This document shows, piece after piece, positions 41,447-50,451 of a DNA stretch of 64,000 nt. Source of the DNA: Uruburuella suis (GTDB lineage: Bacteria > Pseudomonadota > Gammaproteobacteria > Burkholderiales > Neisseriaceae); contig NZ_SLXE01000003.1 of NCBI RefSeq assembly GCF_004341385.1, positions 1 to 64,000 of the forward strand, written 5' to 3'. The translations under genes and the position numbers were made by a program. The notes under the pieces are model-generated. The model did no database searches and was not told the origin of the DNA. It was given only the letters and a program-made list of their open reading frames with translations. The stretch's first letter is position 1. Each line of letters begins with the position of its first letter.

Positions 41447-42814
41447 ATGTCTGCCCCCGCCCCCACCATTGCCGCCATTGCCACCGCCCCCGGGCGCGGC
41501 GGTGTCGGCGTGATTCGTTTGTCCGGCACACATTTGCTGCCCTTGGCGCAAACCCTCGCCGGCGGCAAAACGCCCGTGCCGCGCACCGCGCTCTACACCG
41601 ATTTTTCCGATGCCCACGGCCTGCCGATCGACAACGGCCTGCTGCTTTATTTTGCCGCGCCCGCGAGCTTCACCGGCGAAGACGTCATCGAGCTGCAAGG
41701 CCACGGCGGCCCGGTGGTGATGCAGATGCTGCTGGCACGCTGCCTCGAATTGGGCGCGCGCGCGGCCGAGCCCGGCGAATTCACCAAACGCGCTTTTCTC
41801 AACAACAAGCTCGATTTGGCGCAGGCCGAGAGCGTGGCCGATTTGATTGATGCCTCGAGCCAATCGGCCGCCCGCATGGCGCTGCGCTCGCTCAAAGGCG
41901 CGTTTTCCCAGCACATTCACGCCTTGGTTGATGAGTTGATTACCTTGCGCATGCTGGTGGAAGCCACGCTCGATTTTCCCGAAGAAGACATCGATTTTCT
42001 CGAAGCGGCCGATGCCAAAGGCAAGCTCAAAGCCCTGCAAACGCAATTGCACAGCGTGCTCGCCAGCGCCGAGCAGGGCGCGATTTTGCGCGAAGGGATG
42101 AATGTGGTGCTGGTGGGCGCGCCCAATGTGGGCAAATCCAGCCTGCTCAACGCGCTGGCCGGCGACGACATCGCCATCGTTACCGACATTGCCGGCACCA
42201 CCCGCGACACCGTGCGCGAACAAATCACGCTCGACGGCGTGCCCGTGCACATTATCGACACCGCCGGCCTGCGCGACACCGATGATGTGGTGGAAAAAAT
42301 CGGCATCGAGCGCAGCCACAAAGCCGTGCAAGAAGCCGATGTGGCGCTGATTCTGATCGACCCGCGCGAAGGCATCAACGCCAAAACCCGCGCCATTTTA
42401 CAAAGCCTGCCGGCGGGGCTGAAAAAAATCGAAATCCACAACAAAATCGACCTCAGCGGCGAAGCGGCCGCAATGCTTTCAGACGGCATCCAAACCGCCA
42501 GCGGCGCCGACACGCTGATTAAATTATCAGCCAAGCAGCATCAAGGGCTTGATTTGCTCAAGCAGGCGTTGCTGGCCGAAATCGGCTGGCAGGGCGAGAG
42601 CGAAAGCCTGTTTCTCGCCCGCAGCCGCCACCTCAACGCCCTGCACAGCGCCCAAGTCGAGCTGGAAAACGCCGCCCTGTGCAGCAACACCCAAATCGAA
42701 TTGCTGGCCGAACACCTGCGCCTAGCGCAGCTTTCTTGCAGCGAAATCACCGGCGAATTTAGCGCCGATGATCTGCTGGGCGTGATTTTCTCGCGCTTTT
42801 GCATCGGTAAATAA
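41447..42814 (+). CDS. mnmE: tRNA uridine-5-carboxymethylaminomethyl(34) synthesis GTPase MnmE
   Basis: MnmE, with MnmG, installs the 5-carboxymethylaminomethyl group on wobble U34 of several tRNAs. The 455-residue protein has the folate-binding N-terminal domain (IAAIATAPGRGGVGVIR), a helical domain, and an inserted G domain: G1 GAPNVGKSSLLN, G2 TTRD in DIAGTTRDT, G3 DTAGLRDTDD, G4 NKIDL. The C-terminal CIGK carries the conserved Cys. The frame is open to 41222, but the start at 41447 fits the family. The partner mnmG is in the same window at 55991. An internal DUS encodes LSDGI. Confidence 0.97.
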   Translation: MSAPAPTIAAIATAPGRGGVGVIRLSGTHLLPLAQTLAGGKTPVPRTALYTDFSDAHGLPIDNGLLLYFAAPASFTGEDVIELQGHGGPVVMQMLLARCLELGARAAEPGEFTKRAFLNNKLDLAQAESVADLIDASSQSAARMALRSLKGAFSQHIHALVDELITLRMLVEATLDFPEEDIDFLEAADAKGKLKALQTQLHSVLASAEQGAILREGMNVVLVGAPNVGKSSLLNALAGDDIAIVTDIAGTTRDTVREQITLDGVPVHIIDTAGLRDTDDVVEKIGIERSHKAVQEADVALILIDPREGINAKTRAILQSLPAGLKKIEIHNKIDLSGEAAAMLSDGIQTASGADTLIKLSAKQHQGLDLLKQALLAEIGWQGESESLFLARSRHLNALHSAQVELENAALCSNTQIELLAEHLRLAQLSCSEITGEFSADDLLGVIFSRFCIGK

Positions 42815-42816
42815 GC

Positions 42817-42852
42817 AAGGCCGTCTGAAACCTTTTTCTTTCAGACGGCCTT
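42817..42852. terminator. Bidirectional DUS-pair terminator between mnmE and MFS genes
   Basis: AAGGCCGTCTGAAA and complement with an eight-base loop, starting two bases after the mnmE stop and facing a convergent gene. Confidence 0.7.
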
Positions 42853-42890
42853 GGGTTTTACCCATCAAACACAAACAGGCATTACCCGCA

Positions 42891-44210
42891 TCAACCCGGC
42901 TTATCGTCCGAATCTTGCGGATTTTCCTGCGTCCACTCATCCGCATAAGCCTGCGCCTGTGCCTCATCAAAGGGGCGCATCACGCCCTCGTTGTTACGCG
43001 GGTCGAGGTCGCCGATAATCGGGCCCGCATCGCCCGGTATATTCACATACACGCTGCGCTGCGCCTGCGGCACCGTTTTCTGCCGCCACGCCACCAGCGC
43101 CAGCACCGCCGCGCTCAGCGCAAAAAACACATAAAAGCCATAGCGGTGCGCTTCCTGCATCACAATGCCGAGCAAGAGCGGCGCGGCCAGCGAGCCGATG
43201 CCGTAGCTGAAAAGCAGGCTGCGGCTCACCTCTACCGTGCTCATGTCGTTGGGCAGCTCATCATTGGCCCGCGCCACGCTCAAGGCATAAAGCGCAAACA
43301 AGCCCAGCCCGAATAAAGCGGCCACCACATAATGCGGCCACGCCCCCTCAATGCCCGCCATCATCAGCCCCAAGCCCGTCAGCGCGCCGGCGGCCGCCAA
43401 AAGCGCGCACACCAAAATCGCCCGCCGCCGCCCGTAGCGGTCGGAAAAGCGCGCAATCGGCAGCTGCACCGCAAAGCCCGTGATCATGGCAATCATCAGG
43501 TAAAACGCAATCTGGCGCAGGCTGAAGCCTTGTTGCAGCAAAAATACCGAAGCCATGGTGAAAAAGCCGTTTACCAGCAGGCCGGCGATAAAGCTGCCCA
43601 CCAGTGCCAAAGGCGCCACCGCCAGCAGGCGCGGCAGGCTCACGCGCTGGCGCGGCGGCAGCTGCGGCGCATTGAGCCGCGTGAGCGCCACCGGCAGCAT
43701 CGCCGCCATCACCAAAATCGCCGCCAGCGTAAAAATATCATTGCTCGAAGGCTTCAGGCTCAAAAGCGCGATGCCCGCGGTGAAGGCCACATAGTAAACC
43801 ACATTGTAAAAAGCCAGCACCCGCGCCCGCGCCGCCGCCATGCTGCGCTCGGCAAACCAGCTCTCCACAATCATCAGCAGGCTGTAATAGCAAAAGCCCA
43901 ACACCACCCGCAACACGCCCCATGCCCATAAGTTGTCGGTCATCATATGCCCGAGCGCCGCAATGGCAAACACCGCACCAAACACGCTGAAGGCGCGGAT
44001 ATGCCCCACGCCCGACACCACCCGGTGCGCCGCCATCGCGCTCAGCGCCGCGCCCACAAAAAAAGCCGCATTCAGCGCACCGATGGCGGTGTTGTTCACC
44101 CCCATCTGCGCGAGCTTCACCCCCGCCGAATTCAAAAACAGGCCGAAGCCGGCAAAGAGGAAAAACACCGAAAAGAAAAGGGAATAAAATTTATTGGATG
44201 AGTCGGTCAT
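42891..44210 (-). CDS. MFS transporter, YcaD-like
   Basis: A 439-residue carrier with twelve predicted helices and a charged C-terminal tail of about 55 residues. Features are FFVGAALSAMAAHRVVSGVGH between helices 2 and 3 and the ARFSDRYGRRRAI loop between helices 8 and 9, as in the YcaD subgroup. The substrate is unknown. Start at 44210 (MTDSSNKFYS) is chosen because the first helix follows directly; the frame opens at 44303 without a ribosome site. It converges on mnmE. Confidence 0.8.
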   Translation of the reverse strand: MTDSSNKFYSLFFSVFFLFAGFGLFLNSAGVKLAQMGVNNTAIGALNAAFFVGAALSAMAAHRVVSGVGHIRAFSVFGAVFAIAALGHMMTDNLWAWGVLRVVLGFCYYSLLMIVESWFAERSMAAARARVLAFYNVVYYVAFTAGIALLSLKPSSNDIFTLAAILVMAAMLPVALTRLNAPQLPPRQRVSLPRLLAVAPLALVGSFIAGLLVNGFFTMASVFLLQQGFSLRQIAFYLMIAMITGFAVQLPIARFSDRYGRRRAILVCALLAAAGALTGLGLMMAGIEGAWPHYVVAALFGLGLFALYALSVARANDELPNDMSTVEVSRSLLFSYGIGSLAAPLLLGIVMQEAHRYGFYVFFALSAAVLALVAWRQKTVPQAQRSVYVNIPGDAGPIIGDLDPRNNEGVMRPFDEAQAQAYADEWTQENPQDSDDKPG

Positions 44211-44386
44211 GGCGCTATCACGGTAAAAAATCAAACAAACACAGCCGCAAGCCTGACAGATTGCCGCCGGGCTGTAAAGCCGTGCTCGATTAAAAATGAA
44301 CAAGTTATCAATCTCGAAAATATTTGCACAAAATTTCTTTCAACCCATTAAAAAATCTTTTCAGACGGCCTATTCAAGCATTTGCA

Positions 44387-44758
44387 ATGTTAAAAACAAT
44401 GCAATACACCTATTACACCCAAAGCCAAAGCTATGCCAACACCCCCTCGCGCATGGTGGTTTTCCTCGATTTCGTCACTGCCGCCCCAAACGTGCCGCCC
44501 AAAAGCGTGCGCGTCAACAGCGTCAAACGCGCCGTGCTCAAGCAAAACGGCCAGCTCTTGGCCATCCAATACGGCGAACAAGGCCTGCGCTACCCGCTGG
44601 TTATCGAAGGCCGGCCCGACACCGACATTCTCGAATTGGTGGGCAAAGACAGCGATTGGGTGGCCGGCGCGCTCGATGCATCCAATATCAAACAACAAGA
44701 TGTTTATGTGGGCGAATATCAGGACGGGCAGCTGGTGCTGCATGTTTATGAGAAGTAA
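44387..44758 (+). CDS. Hypothetical protein, about 123 residues
   Basis: I do not recognise this family. The protein starts MLKTMQYTYYTQ (or MQYTYYT at 44399), is mainly polar with predicted beta-strands (RMVVFLDFVTAAPNVPPKSV, VYVGEYQDGQLVLHVY), and has no signal peptide or membrane helix. The frame is open upstream to 44324 through a DUS, an unlikely start. It is divergent from the MFS gene. Its TAA stop is immediately followed by a family P repeat. Confidence 0.6.
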   Translation: MLKTMQYTYYTQSQSYANTPSRMVVFLDFVTAAPNVPPKSVRVNSVKRAVLKQNGQLLAIQYGEQGLRYPLVIEGRPDTDILELVGKDSDWVAGALDASNIKQQDVYVGEYQDGQLVLHVYEK

Positions 44759-44927
44759 AACCATTCAAAAAAATAACCTTACAAAATAAAAGCAATTCGA
44801 TAGCACCAACCGCGTAGTTTGGCCATCGGCCAAAGCGATGTGCGTGCCTTGTTCTGCGGACGAGTGTCGGATTCAAGAATCCGACCTACGAGCGGCCTGT
44901 TTGTATATTATTTTTTAGGATTGGTAT
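44758..44927. repeat. Family P repeat beginning at a stop codon
   Basis: Begins AACCATTCAAAAAAATAACC straight after (and sharing an A with) the stop codon of the hypothetical gene and ends TTAGGATTGGTAT. The interior has TTTGGCCATCGGCCAAA and one CGGATTC..GAATCCG hairpin, like the copy at 22665. The gap continues with an AT-rich stretch to 44980. Confidence 0.6.
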
Positions 44928-44981
44928 AAATAATTATTTGAATATATTGAATATTTACAGATATGCATAAGAATATGAATC

Positions 44982-45018
44982 AAGGCCGCCTGAAAGATTG
45001 ATCTTTCAGACGGCCTTT
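44982..45018. terminator. Terminator of the DpnI-like/DpnD-like operon
   Basis: A DUS pair with one variant base (GGCCGCCTGAA in the left arm), giving a stem of about 15 bp, five bases beyond the DpnD-like stop codon. Confidence 0.6.
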
Positions 45019-45023
45019 TACTT

Positions 45024-45197
45024 TCAATCTGCATGACTGATTTGAATGTGCGTATCCACCCAATCCTGCCAATCCAAAACAATTTCTTCTTGCTGATAGC
45101 GTTGTTTGACTTGTGCCAAAGCAAGAGCCGGTGATTCAGATTCCAGTGTGACCACACGGCGAAGGGTTTCTTGGATTTCAATTTGAAAAAGCGCCAT
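45024..45197 (-). CDS. dpnD: DpnD/PcfM-like small protein
   Basis: A 57-residue protein beginning MALFQIEIQETLRRVVTLES and containing QRYQQEEIVLDWQDW, which fits the DpnD/PcfM domain as I know it (short N-terminal strand, Ala-rich helix, then IVLD-x-x-D). DpnD is the second gene of the pneumococcal DpnI operon and has no known function. Here it starts 10 bases after the DpnI-like gene, and the ribosome site AAGGA overlaps that gene's stop region, so translation is probably coupled. Base composition is about 40% GC in 45061-45120, lower than nearby genes. Confidence 0.72.
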   Translation of the reverse strand: MALFQIEIQETLRRVVTLESESPALALAQVKQRYQQEEIVLDWQDWVDTHIQISHAD

Positions 45198-45207
45198 GGT
45201 GATTCCT

Positions 45208-45990
45208 TCAAGATTTGGATTGGGGAATTTTGCGGTATTGCCCGCGCGCTGAAAATTCGATGATGCCTTGATTACGCAGCCATTGCAATTGCTGGCGGAT
45301 TTTGTCTTTGATGTGGCGGTTGGCGGGAAATTGCTGTTGCAACACATTTTCAAAAGCATACATTTGCGCCAAGGTGAATTGCTCGGGAAGCGCCTCTACG
45401 CAGCGCATCACCGCCAGCAACCAGCCTTTGCCTTCGTTTTTTTGTTGACGCAAAAACAGGTTTTGCTGCCATTGCCGATGCACGGTTTCAGACGGCATCA
45501 CGATGCCTTTGTCCACCAGCAGGATTTTGCCGCTGTTTGGCAACGCGCCGATATTGATGTTGCACCCGATCCAGCCCGCGCGTTTTGCGGTTTCAGGCAG
45601 CGGTTTGCGCCGGATAATCATTTCCGGCGTGAAAAAATGTTTCGGCACCAGCATCAATTGCCGCACGGAATAATCGGCTTTGTTGTAGCTTAAAAAGAAA
45701 AAATTGGGATTATCTGCCGCTTGAATGCGCGCCAGCATGGTGGCATAAGCGCCATCGTTAATGACTTTTCCCGCTGATTTGGCCTGTTTGCTTTTCAGCT
45801 CGAACTGCTCGGCGCAATTGGGGCAGTCAAAATCTAAAACGGGGCGGTTGTTTGCCGCTTTTGTGATGTGTGCACAGCCGCAACTGGGGCAATAGGCGTT
45901 TTCGCCCAACCAGTTTTCGGTGAGCACGCGGGCAATTTGAGCGGGGCTTTTATAGCCTTTAGCCAAATCGGTGTTGAAATATAAATTCAT
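45208..45990 (-). CDS. drg: DpnI-like methyl-directed restriction endonuclease (dam-replacing gene type)
   Basis: A 260-residue endonuclease of the DpnI family, expected to cut GATC sites only when adenine is methylated. The catalytic PD-(D/E)XK core shows Asp53, Glu64 and Lys66 in VLDFDCPNCAEQFELKSK, and a zinc site is formed by Cys34, Cys37, Cys56 and Cys59. The C-terminal part (RQQLQWLRNQGIIEFSARG) fits the winged-helix methyl-adenine reader. In Neisseria such a gene, drg, occupies the place of dam. Start at 45990 (MNLYFNTDLAKGYKS) matches DpnI. It contains an AT-type DUS encoding MPSET. No methyltransferase gene is near. Confidence 0.88.
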   Translation of the reverse strand: MNLYFNTDLAKGYKSPAQIARVLTENWLGENAYCPSCGCAHITKAANNRPVLDFDCPNCAEQFELKSKQAKSAGKVINDGAYATMLARIQAADNPNFFFLSYNKADYSVRQLMLVPKHFFTPEMIIRRKPLPETAKRAGWIGCNINIGALPNSGKILLVDKGIVMPSETVHRQWQQNLFLRQQKNEGKGWLLAVMRCVEALPEQFTLAQMYAFENVLQQQFPANRHIKDKIRQQLQWLRNQGIIEFSARGQYRKIPQSKS

Positions 45991-46018
45991 AGGATAATGG
46001 ATAGAATGATTAATCAAT

Positions 46019-46042
46019 GCCGTCTGAAAACGTTCAGACGGC
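46019..46042. repeat. DUS pair between mutS and the DpnI-like gene
   Basis: GCCGTCTGAA and its complement separated by four bases; the left copy is the AT-type DUS. It sits between the mutS stop and the DpnI-like start, without a T-run in the transcribed direction. Confidence 0.5.
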
Positions 46043-46053
46043 CTTTTTGTTAT

Positions 46054-48648
46054 TTATTCTTTTTCCAAACCTTTCAAGCGATACAAGGCTTCCAGCGCCT
46101 CCCTCGGCGACAATTCATCCGGCTGGATTTCTGCCAAAGCTTGCAGCAATGGATTTGGCGCGGCGGCGGCTTGTTCATCTGCGTAGGTTGCAGCTTCATC
46201 TTCTTTCTCTTCGCTTTCAGACGGCCATGTGTTGAAAATATCCATTTGCGGCTGATTCGCAGCGGCTTGCTGCTCGAGCGCGTCTAAATGCTTGTGGGCA
46301 GCCTTGAGGGCGCGGGCGGGCAGGCCGGCGAGTTTGGCCACGGCGATGCCGTAGCTTTTGCTGGCGGGGCCGGGCTCGATGTGGTGCAGAAACACAATGT
46401 CTTGCCCTTCTTCAAGCGCACTCAGGTGCATATTCACGGCGGTGGAGTGGGCTTCGGGCAATTTGGTCAACTCAAAATAGTGGGTGGCAAACAGGCTGAA
46501 CGATTGGTTTTTCTGCAACAAATGCTCGGCGATGGCTTGGGCGAGGGCGAGGCCGTCGAAGGTGGAGGTGCCGCGGCCCACTTCGTCCATCAGCACCAGT
46601 GATTGCTCGGTGGCGTGGTGCAGAATATAGGCGGTTTCGCTCATTTCCACCATAAAGGTGGAGCGGTTGCCGGCCAAATCGTCGGAAGCGCCGATGCGGG
46701 TGAAAATTTGGTCGATGGGGCCGATTTTGGCGGCTTCGGCGGGCACAAAGCTGCCGGTGTGCGCAAGCAGGGTAATCAGTGCCACTTGGCGCATATAGGT
46801 GGATTTGCCGCCCATATTGGGGCCGGTGAGCAGCATCAGGCGGTGTTTGTGGTCGAGCGCGGTGTGGTTGGCGGTGAAGTGGCGCACTTGTTGCTCGACC
46901 ACGGGGTGGCGGCCGCCCTCGATTTCAATCACGGGATAGTCGGCGAACCCGGGCGCGGTGTAGCCGCGCTCTTGGGCATGGCGGGCGAAGGTGGCGAGCA
47001 CATCGAGCGTGGCGGCGGCTTTGGCGGCTTGCTGCAATTGTGGCAGGGCGGCTTGCAGGTTTTTCAATATTTCATCAAACAGTTGTTTTTCGAGCGCGAG
47101 CGCGGTGTCTTGCGCGGCCAACACTTTTTCTTCAAAAGTTTTCAGCTCGGGCGTGATGAAACGTTCGGCGTTTTTGAGGGTTTGGCGGCGGGTATAATCT
47201 TCGGGCGCTTGCTCGGCCTGCACTTTGGATAATTCGATGTAAAAGCCGTGCACGCGGTTGAATTCCACTTTGAGGGTGGAGAGGCCGGTGCGCTCGCGCT
47301 CGCGTGCTTCCAGCGCCAGCAAAAATTCATCACCGTGGTTTTGAATGTGGCGCAACTCATCCAATTCGGCATGATAGCCGTGATTAATCACGCCGCCGTC
47401 GCGCAGCCACACGGCCGGCTCGGGCAAGATGGCGGCTTGCAGCTGCTCGGCAATGGGCAAAGTGGCGGGGAACACGGCTTGCAGGGTGTGCAGCAGCGCG
47501 GAAGGGCTTTGGGGCAATTCGATTTCATTTGCCAGCAGCAACAGGCTGTCGCGCAGAGCGGCCAAATCACGCGGGCGGGCATTGCCCACGGCGATGCGGG
47601 CGGCGATGCGTTCGATGTCGGCAAGGTTTTTCAGACGGCCTTGTAAGTCGGCATAATGGTTTTGCAGCTCGGCCACGGCTTGCTGGCGGGCGCGGATATG
47701 CTCGCGCCGGCGCAGCGGGTGGTGCAGCCATAGGGCGAGCAGACGGCTGCCCATGTGGCTGGCGCATTGGTCGAGCGCGGAAAACAGGGTGGGCGCTTTT
47801 TGGCCGCTAAGGGTTTGGGTGATTTCGAGGTTGCGGCGGGTGGCGGCATCCATGCCGATGTATTGGTTTTCGGTTTCGAGCGAAAGGCCGTCGAGGTGTT
47901 GCGGCAATTGGCTTTGGGTGAGGCGGATGTAGTTGAGCAGCGCACCGGCGGCGCCGATGGCGGCAGCGTGGGTTTGTTCGTCCAGCCCGAAGCCGCGCAA
48001 ATCTTGGCTGCCGAAATAGTCGGTGAGCAGCTTTGTGCCGCTGTCGGGCGCGAATTGCCAAGCGTTCAGCCGCGTGATGTTGGCTGCTTGAATAGGTGGG
48101 GCATTGGCGGCATCGGGCAGCAGGATTTCCGCCGCTTGCAGGCGTGCCAATTCGTCGGCGAGTTTATCGGGCGTGGTGAGCTTGGCTTTGAATTCGCCGC
48201 TTTGCAGCGAAGCCCAAGCGAGGCCGATGTGTTTTTTGTCGCTTTTCACGCTGCACACGGCCACGATGCGGTTGGTTTCTTTGTCTTCCAGAAAGGCGGA
48301 ATCGGTGAGCGTGCCGGGGGTGACGATGCGCACAACCTTGCGCTCTACCGGCCCTTTGGTGGCGCCCACTTCGCCCGTTTGCTCGCAAATGGCCACGCTC
48401 TCGCCCATTTTAACGAGCCTGGCCAGATATTGCTCGGCGGCGTGATAAGGCACGCCGGCCATTTTAATCGGCTCACCATCGAGCTGGCCGCGGGTGGTGA
48501 GGGTGATGTCTAAAAGCTTGGCGGCTTTTATGGCATCATCGAAAAACAATTCGTAAAAGTCGCCCATGCGGTAAAACACGAGCTTATCCTGATGATCTGC
48601 TTTGATGCCGAGATATTGCTGCATCATCGGGGAAACGGGTTTGCTCAT
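46054..48648 (-). CDS. mutS: DNA mismatch repair protein MutS
   Basis: MutS recognises base mismatches and small loops and recruits MutL. The 864-residue protein has the N-terminal mismatch-contact motif Phe31-x-Glu33 in RMGDFYELFFDDA, the connector and clamp regions, the Walker A motif LTGPNMGGKSTYMRQ, Walker B/signature DEVGRGTSTFDGLA and THYFELTKLPE. Length is typical. Two DUS copies lie in the coding sequence, encoding GRLK (near 47629) and WPSES (near 46217). It is read toward the DpnI-like gene 63 bases away; the absence of dam implies strand discrimination independent of GATC methylation. Confidence 0.97.
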   Translation of the reverse strand: MSKPVSPMMQQYLGIKADHQDKLVFYRMGDFYELFFDDAIKAAKLLDITLTTRGQLDGEPIKMAGVPYHAAEQYLARLVKMGESVAICEQTGEVGATKGPVERKVVRIVTPGTLTDSAFLEDKETNRIVAVCSVKSDKKHIGLAWASLQSGEFKAKLTTPDKLADELARLQAAEILLPDAANAPPIQAANITRLNAWQFAPDSGTKLLTDYFGSQDLRGFGLDEQTHAAAIGAAGALLNYIRLTQSQLPQHLDGLSLETENQYIGMDAATRRNLEITQTLSGQKAPTLFSALDQCASHMGSRLLALWLHHPLRRREHIRARQQAVAELQNHYADLQGRLKNLADIERIAARIAVGNARPRDLAALRDSLLLLANEIELPQSPSALLHTLQAVFPATLPIAEQLQAAILPEPAVWLRDGGVINHGYHAELDELRHIQNHGDEFLLALEARERERTGLSTLKVEFNRVHGFYIELSKVQAEQAPEDYTRRQTLKNAERFITPELKTFEEKVLAAQDTALALEKQLFDEILKNLQAALPQLQQAAKAAATLDVLATFARHAQERGYTAPGFADYPVIEIEGGRHPVVEQQVRHFTANHTALDHKHRLMLLTGPNMGGKSTYMRQVALITLLAHTGSFVPAEAAKIGPIDQIFTRIGASDDLAGNRSTFMVEMSETAYILHHATEQSLVLMDEVGRGTSTFDGLALAQAIAEHLLQKNQSFSLFATHYFELTKLPEAHSTAVNMHLSALEEGQDIVFLHHIEPGPASKSYGIAVAKLAGLPARALKAAHKHLDALEQQAAANQPQMDIFNTWPSESEEKEDEAATYADEQAAAAPNPLLQALAEIQPDELSPREALEALYRLKGLEKE

Positions 48649-48700
48649 GGCGGCTTTGCCTTGCGGAAAACAAAGCGCTTATTGTAGCAAATGGCGGCTA

Positions 48701-48859
48701 GGGTCTGTTCACAATTCATCCGCGAGTAAGATTTTGAGCGCAAAAGCGTGGCTGCAAGGCGAAAAGCGCAGCAAGGTTGAACACCTTGCGAGCATTTTCA
48801 ACGCAGTAGGCACGTTTTTGAGCCAAAATATTGTCGCGTGATGAAATGTGAACAGACCC
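48701..48859. repeat. Family G MITE, copy 1
   Basis: A 159-bp element with ends GGGTCTGTTCACA and the exact complement, flanked by TA at 48699-48700 and 48860-48861. The interior carries the hairpin CAAGGTTGAACACCTTG. The gap 48649-49059 also holds the mltA promoter region and a DUS pair but no gene. Confidence 0.75.
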
Positions 48860-48922
48860 TAGGCTAGCCTAGGCACGCTTGTGCAAAGATTGGCGATGGC
48901 TGATTTTAGGGTGTTGATTCTA

Positions 48923-48931
48923 TGCTAGAAT
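48923..48931 (+). promoter_or_regulatory. Candidate mltA promoter
   Basis: TGCTAGAAT is an extended -10 sequence (TG-x-TAGAAT) 129 bases upstream of mltA. A weak TTGATT lies at 48914. The intervening region contains single and paired DUS. Confidence 0.4.
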
Positions 48932-49018
48932 GCGCCCAACCGCGCTTCAGACGGCCTTTCTGCAGGGAACCGCGCCGCTTTGGCGCGGTCTTTCTGAATC
49001 GTTATTCTTTTTTTATTT

Positions 49019-49047
49019 AGGCCGTCTGAACGCTTTTCAGACGGCCT
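49019..49047. repeat. DUS pair upstream of mltA
   Basis: AGGCCGTCTGAA and complement with a five-base loop, 12 bases before the mltA start; it may attenuate the leader. Confidence 0.45.
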
Positions 49048-49059
49048 CGAGACACCCAT

Positions 49060-50388
49060 ATGAATGTTGCCAAATTTTACCGTTTTGCCCTGATGGGGCT
49101 GGCCGCCGCCGTGCTGGCCGCCTGCGGCACCAAAAAAACCGTGCCGCCCACCACCATGCCCGTGCCGCCGGTGACACCCGGCGCGCCCCTGCCTGCGGGC
49201 ACGCCGCTGCCTTTGGGGCACAGCATCGCCCCCGGCGGCGGCGCGGCCTATAAAGTGGTGGCGCATCAAACGCTGCCGCAATGGCCGCAGCAAAATTTCA
49301 GCAGCAGCCTGCGCGCCTTCCAGCTCGGCTGCGGCCGCTTGAAAGCGCAGCCGGCGTGGCAGAATGTGTGCGCCCAAGCCGCGCAAACCCCGGCCAACGA
49401 TGCCGCCGCCAAAGCCTTTTTCGAGCAATATTTCACGCCCTGGCAAGTGAGCGGCAACGGCCAGCTCGGCGGCACCATCACCGGCTATTACGAGCCGGTG
49501 CTGCATGGTGATGTGAAGCAAACGGCCAAAGCGCGTTTCCCGATTTACGGCGTGCCCAACGATTTTGTTTCGGTGGATCTGCCCGCCAATCTGCGCAACA
49601 GCAAAGCCGTGGTGCGGGTGCAGCAAACCGGCCCCAACAGCGGCAGCATCAATGCCGCCGGCGCTTATAGCGCCGATTTGTCGAAATTTCCGATTAGCGA
49701 GCGCACCCGCGCGCTCAAAGGCCGCTTTGCCGGCGGCCAATTTGTGCCTTATTACACCCGCACCCAAATCAACGGCGGCGCGCTCAACGGCAAAGCGCCG
49801 ATTTTGGGCTATGCCGATGATCCGGTGGAATTGTTTTTCCTGCACATTCAAGGCTCGGGCCGCCTGAAAACGCCCTCCGGCCAATATGTGCGCTTAGGCT
49901 TTGCCGATAAAAACGAATATCCTTATGTATCGATCGGCCGCTATATGGCCGATAAAGGCTATCTGCCTTTGGGGCAAACCACCATGCAGGGCATCAAAGC
50001 CTATATGCAGCAAAACCCGCAAAAGCTGGCCGAAGTGCTGGGGCAAAACCCGAGCTATATTTTCTTCCGCCAATTGCCGGGCAACGATGAAGGCCCCATC
50101 GGCGCGCTGGGCACACCGCTTTTGGGCGGCTATGCCGGCGCGGTCGACCGCCACTACATCACCTTGGGTGCGCCGCTTTTCGTGGCCACCACCCACCCCG
50201 TGAGCAATTTCGCCCACAACCGCCTCTTGATGGCGCAAGACACCGGCAGCGCGATTAAAGGCGCGGTGCGGGTGGATTATTTCTGGGGCTATGGCGACGA
50301 AGCGGGCAATGTGGCCGGCAAGCAGAAACACACGGGCTATGTGTGGCAGCTGCTGCCCAATGGTGTGTTGCCGGAATACCGGCCTTAA
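49060..50388 (+). CDS. mltA: Membrane-bound lytic transglycosylase MltA (GNA33-like lipoprotein)
   Basis: MltA cleaves peptidoglycan glycan strands to 1,6-anhydro products at the outer membrane. The 442-residue protein begins with a lipoprotein signal peptide ending LAACG (Cys22), then a Pro-rich linker (residues 30-50) and the MltA domain, with GTITGYYEP, VELFFLHIQGSGRL and the 3D-domain motif MAQDTGSAIKGAVRVDYFWG containing the catalytic Asp region. In meningococcus the homologue GNA33 is needed for cell separation. Length fits. Confidence 0.94.
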   Translation: MNVAKFYRFALMGLAAAVLAACGTKKTVPPTTMPVPPVTPGAPLPAGTPLPLGHSIAPGGGAAYKVVAHQTLPQWPQQNFSSSLRAFQLGCGRLKAQPAWQNVCAQAAQTPANDAAAKAFFEQYFTPWQVSGNGQLGGTITGYYEPVLHGDVKQTAKARFPIYGVPNDFVSVDLPANLRNSKAVVRVQQTGPNSGSINAAGAYSADLSKFPISERTRALKGRFAGGQFVPYYTRTQINGGALNGKAPILGYADDPVELFFLHIQGSGRLKTPSGQYVRLGFADKNEYPYVSIGRYMADKGYLPLGQTTMQGIKAYMQQNPQKLAEVLGQNPSYIFFRQLPGNDEGPIGALGTPLLGGYAGAVDRHYITLGAPLFVATTHPVSNFAHNRLLMAQDTGSAIKGAVRVDYFWGYGDEAGNVAGKQKHTGYVWQLLPNGVLPEYRP

Positions 50389-50451
50389 CGGTTTGGCAAA
50401 AACAAGGCCGTCTGAAAGCCGTCAGTACTATTAGCCGCCAAAAGCGGCGTA

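Noticed and set aside
46102..47232. Gly/His-rich plus-strand frames opposite mutS
   Set aside because: Open frames on the opposite strand are a by-product of GC-rich codon use; none carries a known domain.
45208..48648. A complete restriction-modification system
   Set aside because: There is no methyltransferase gene near the DpnI-like nuclease; DpnI-type enzymes need none because they cut only methylated DNA.
48701..48859. Insertion sequence remnant with coding capacity
   Set aside because: The 159-bp repeat has terminal inverted repeats and TA flanks, but no frame longer than its length allows and no transposase similarity.
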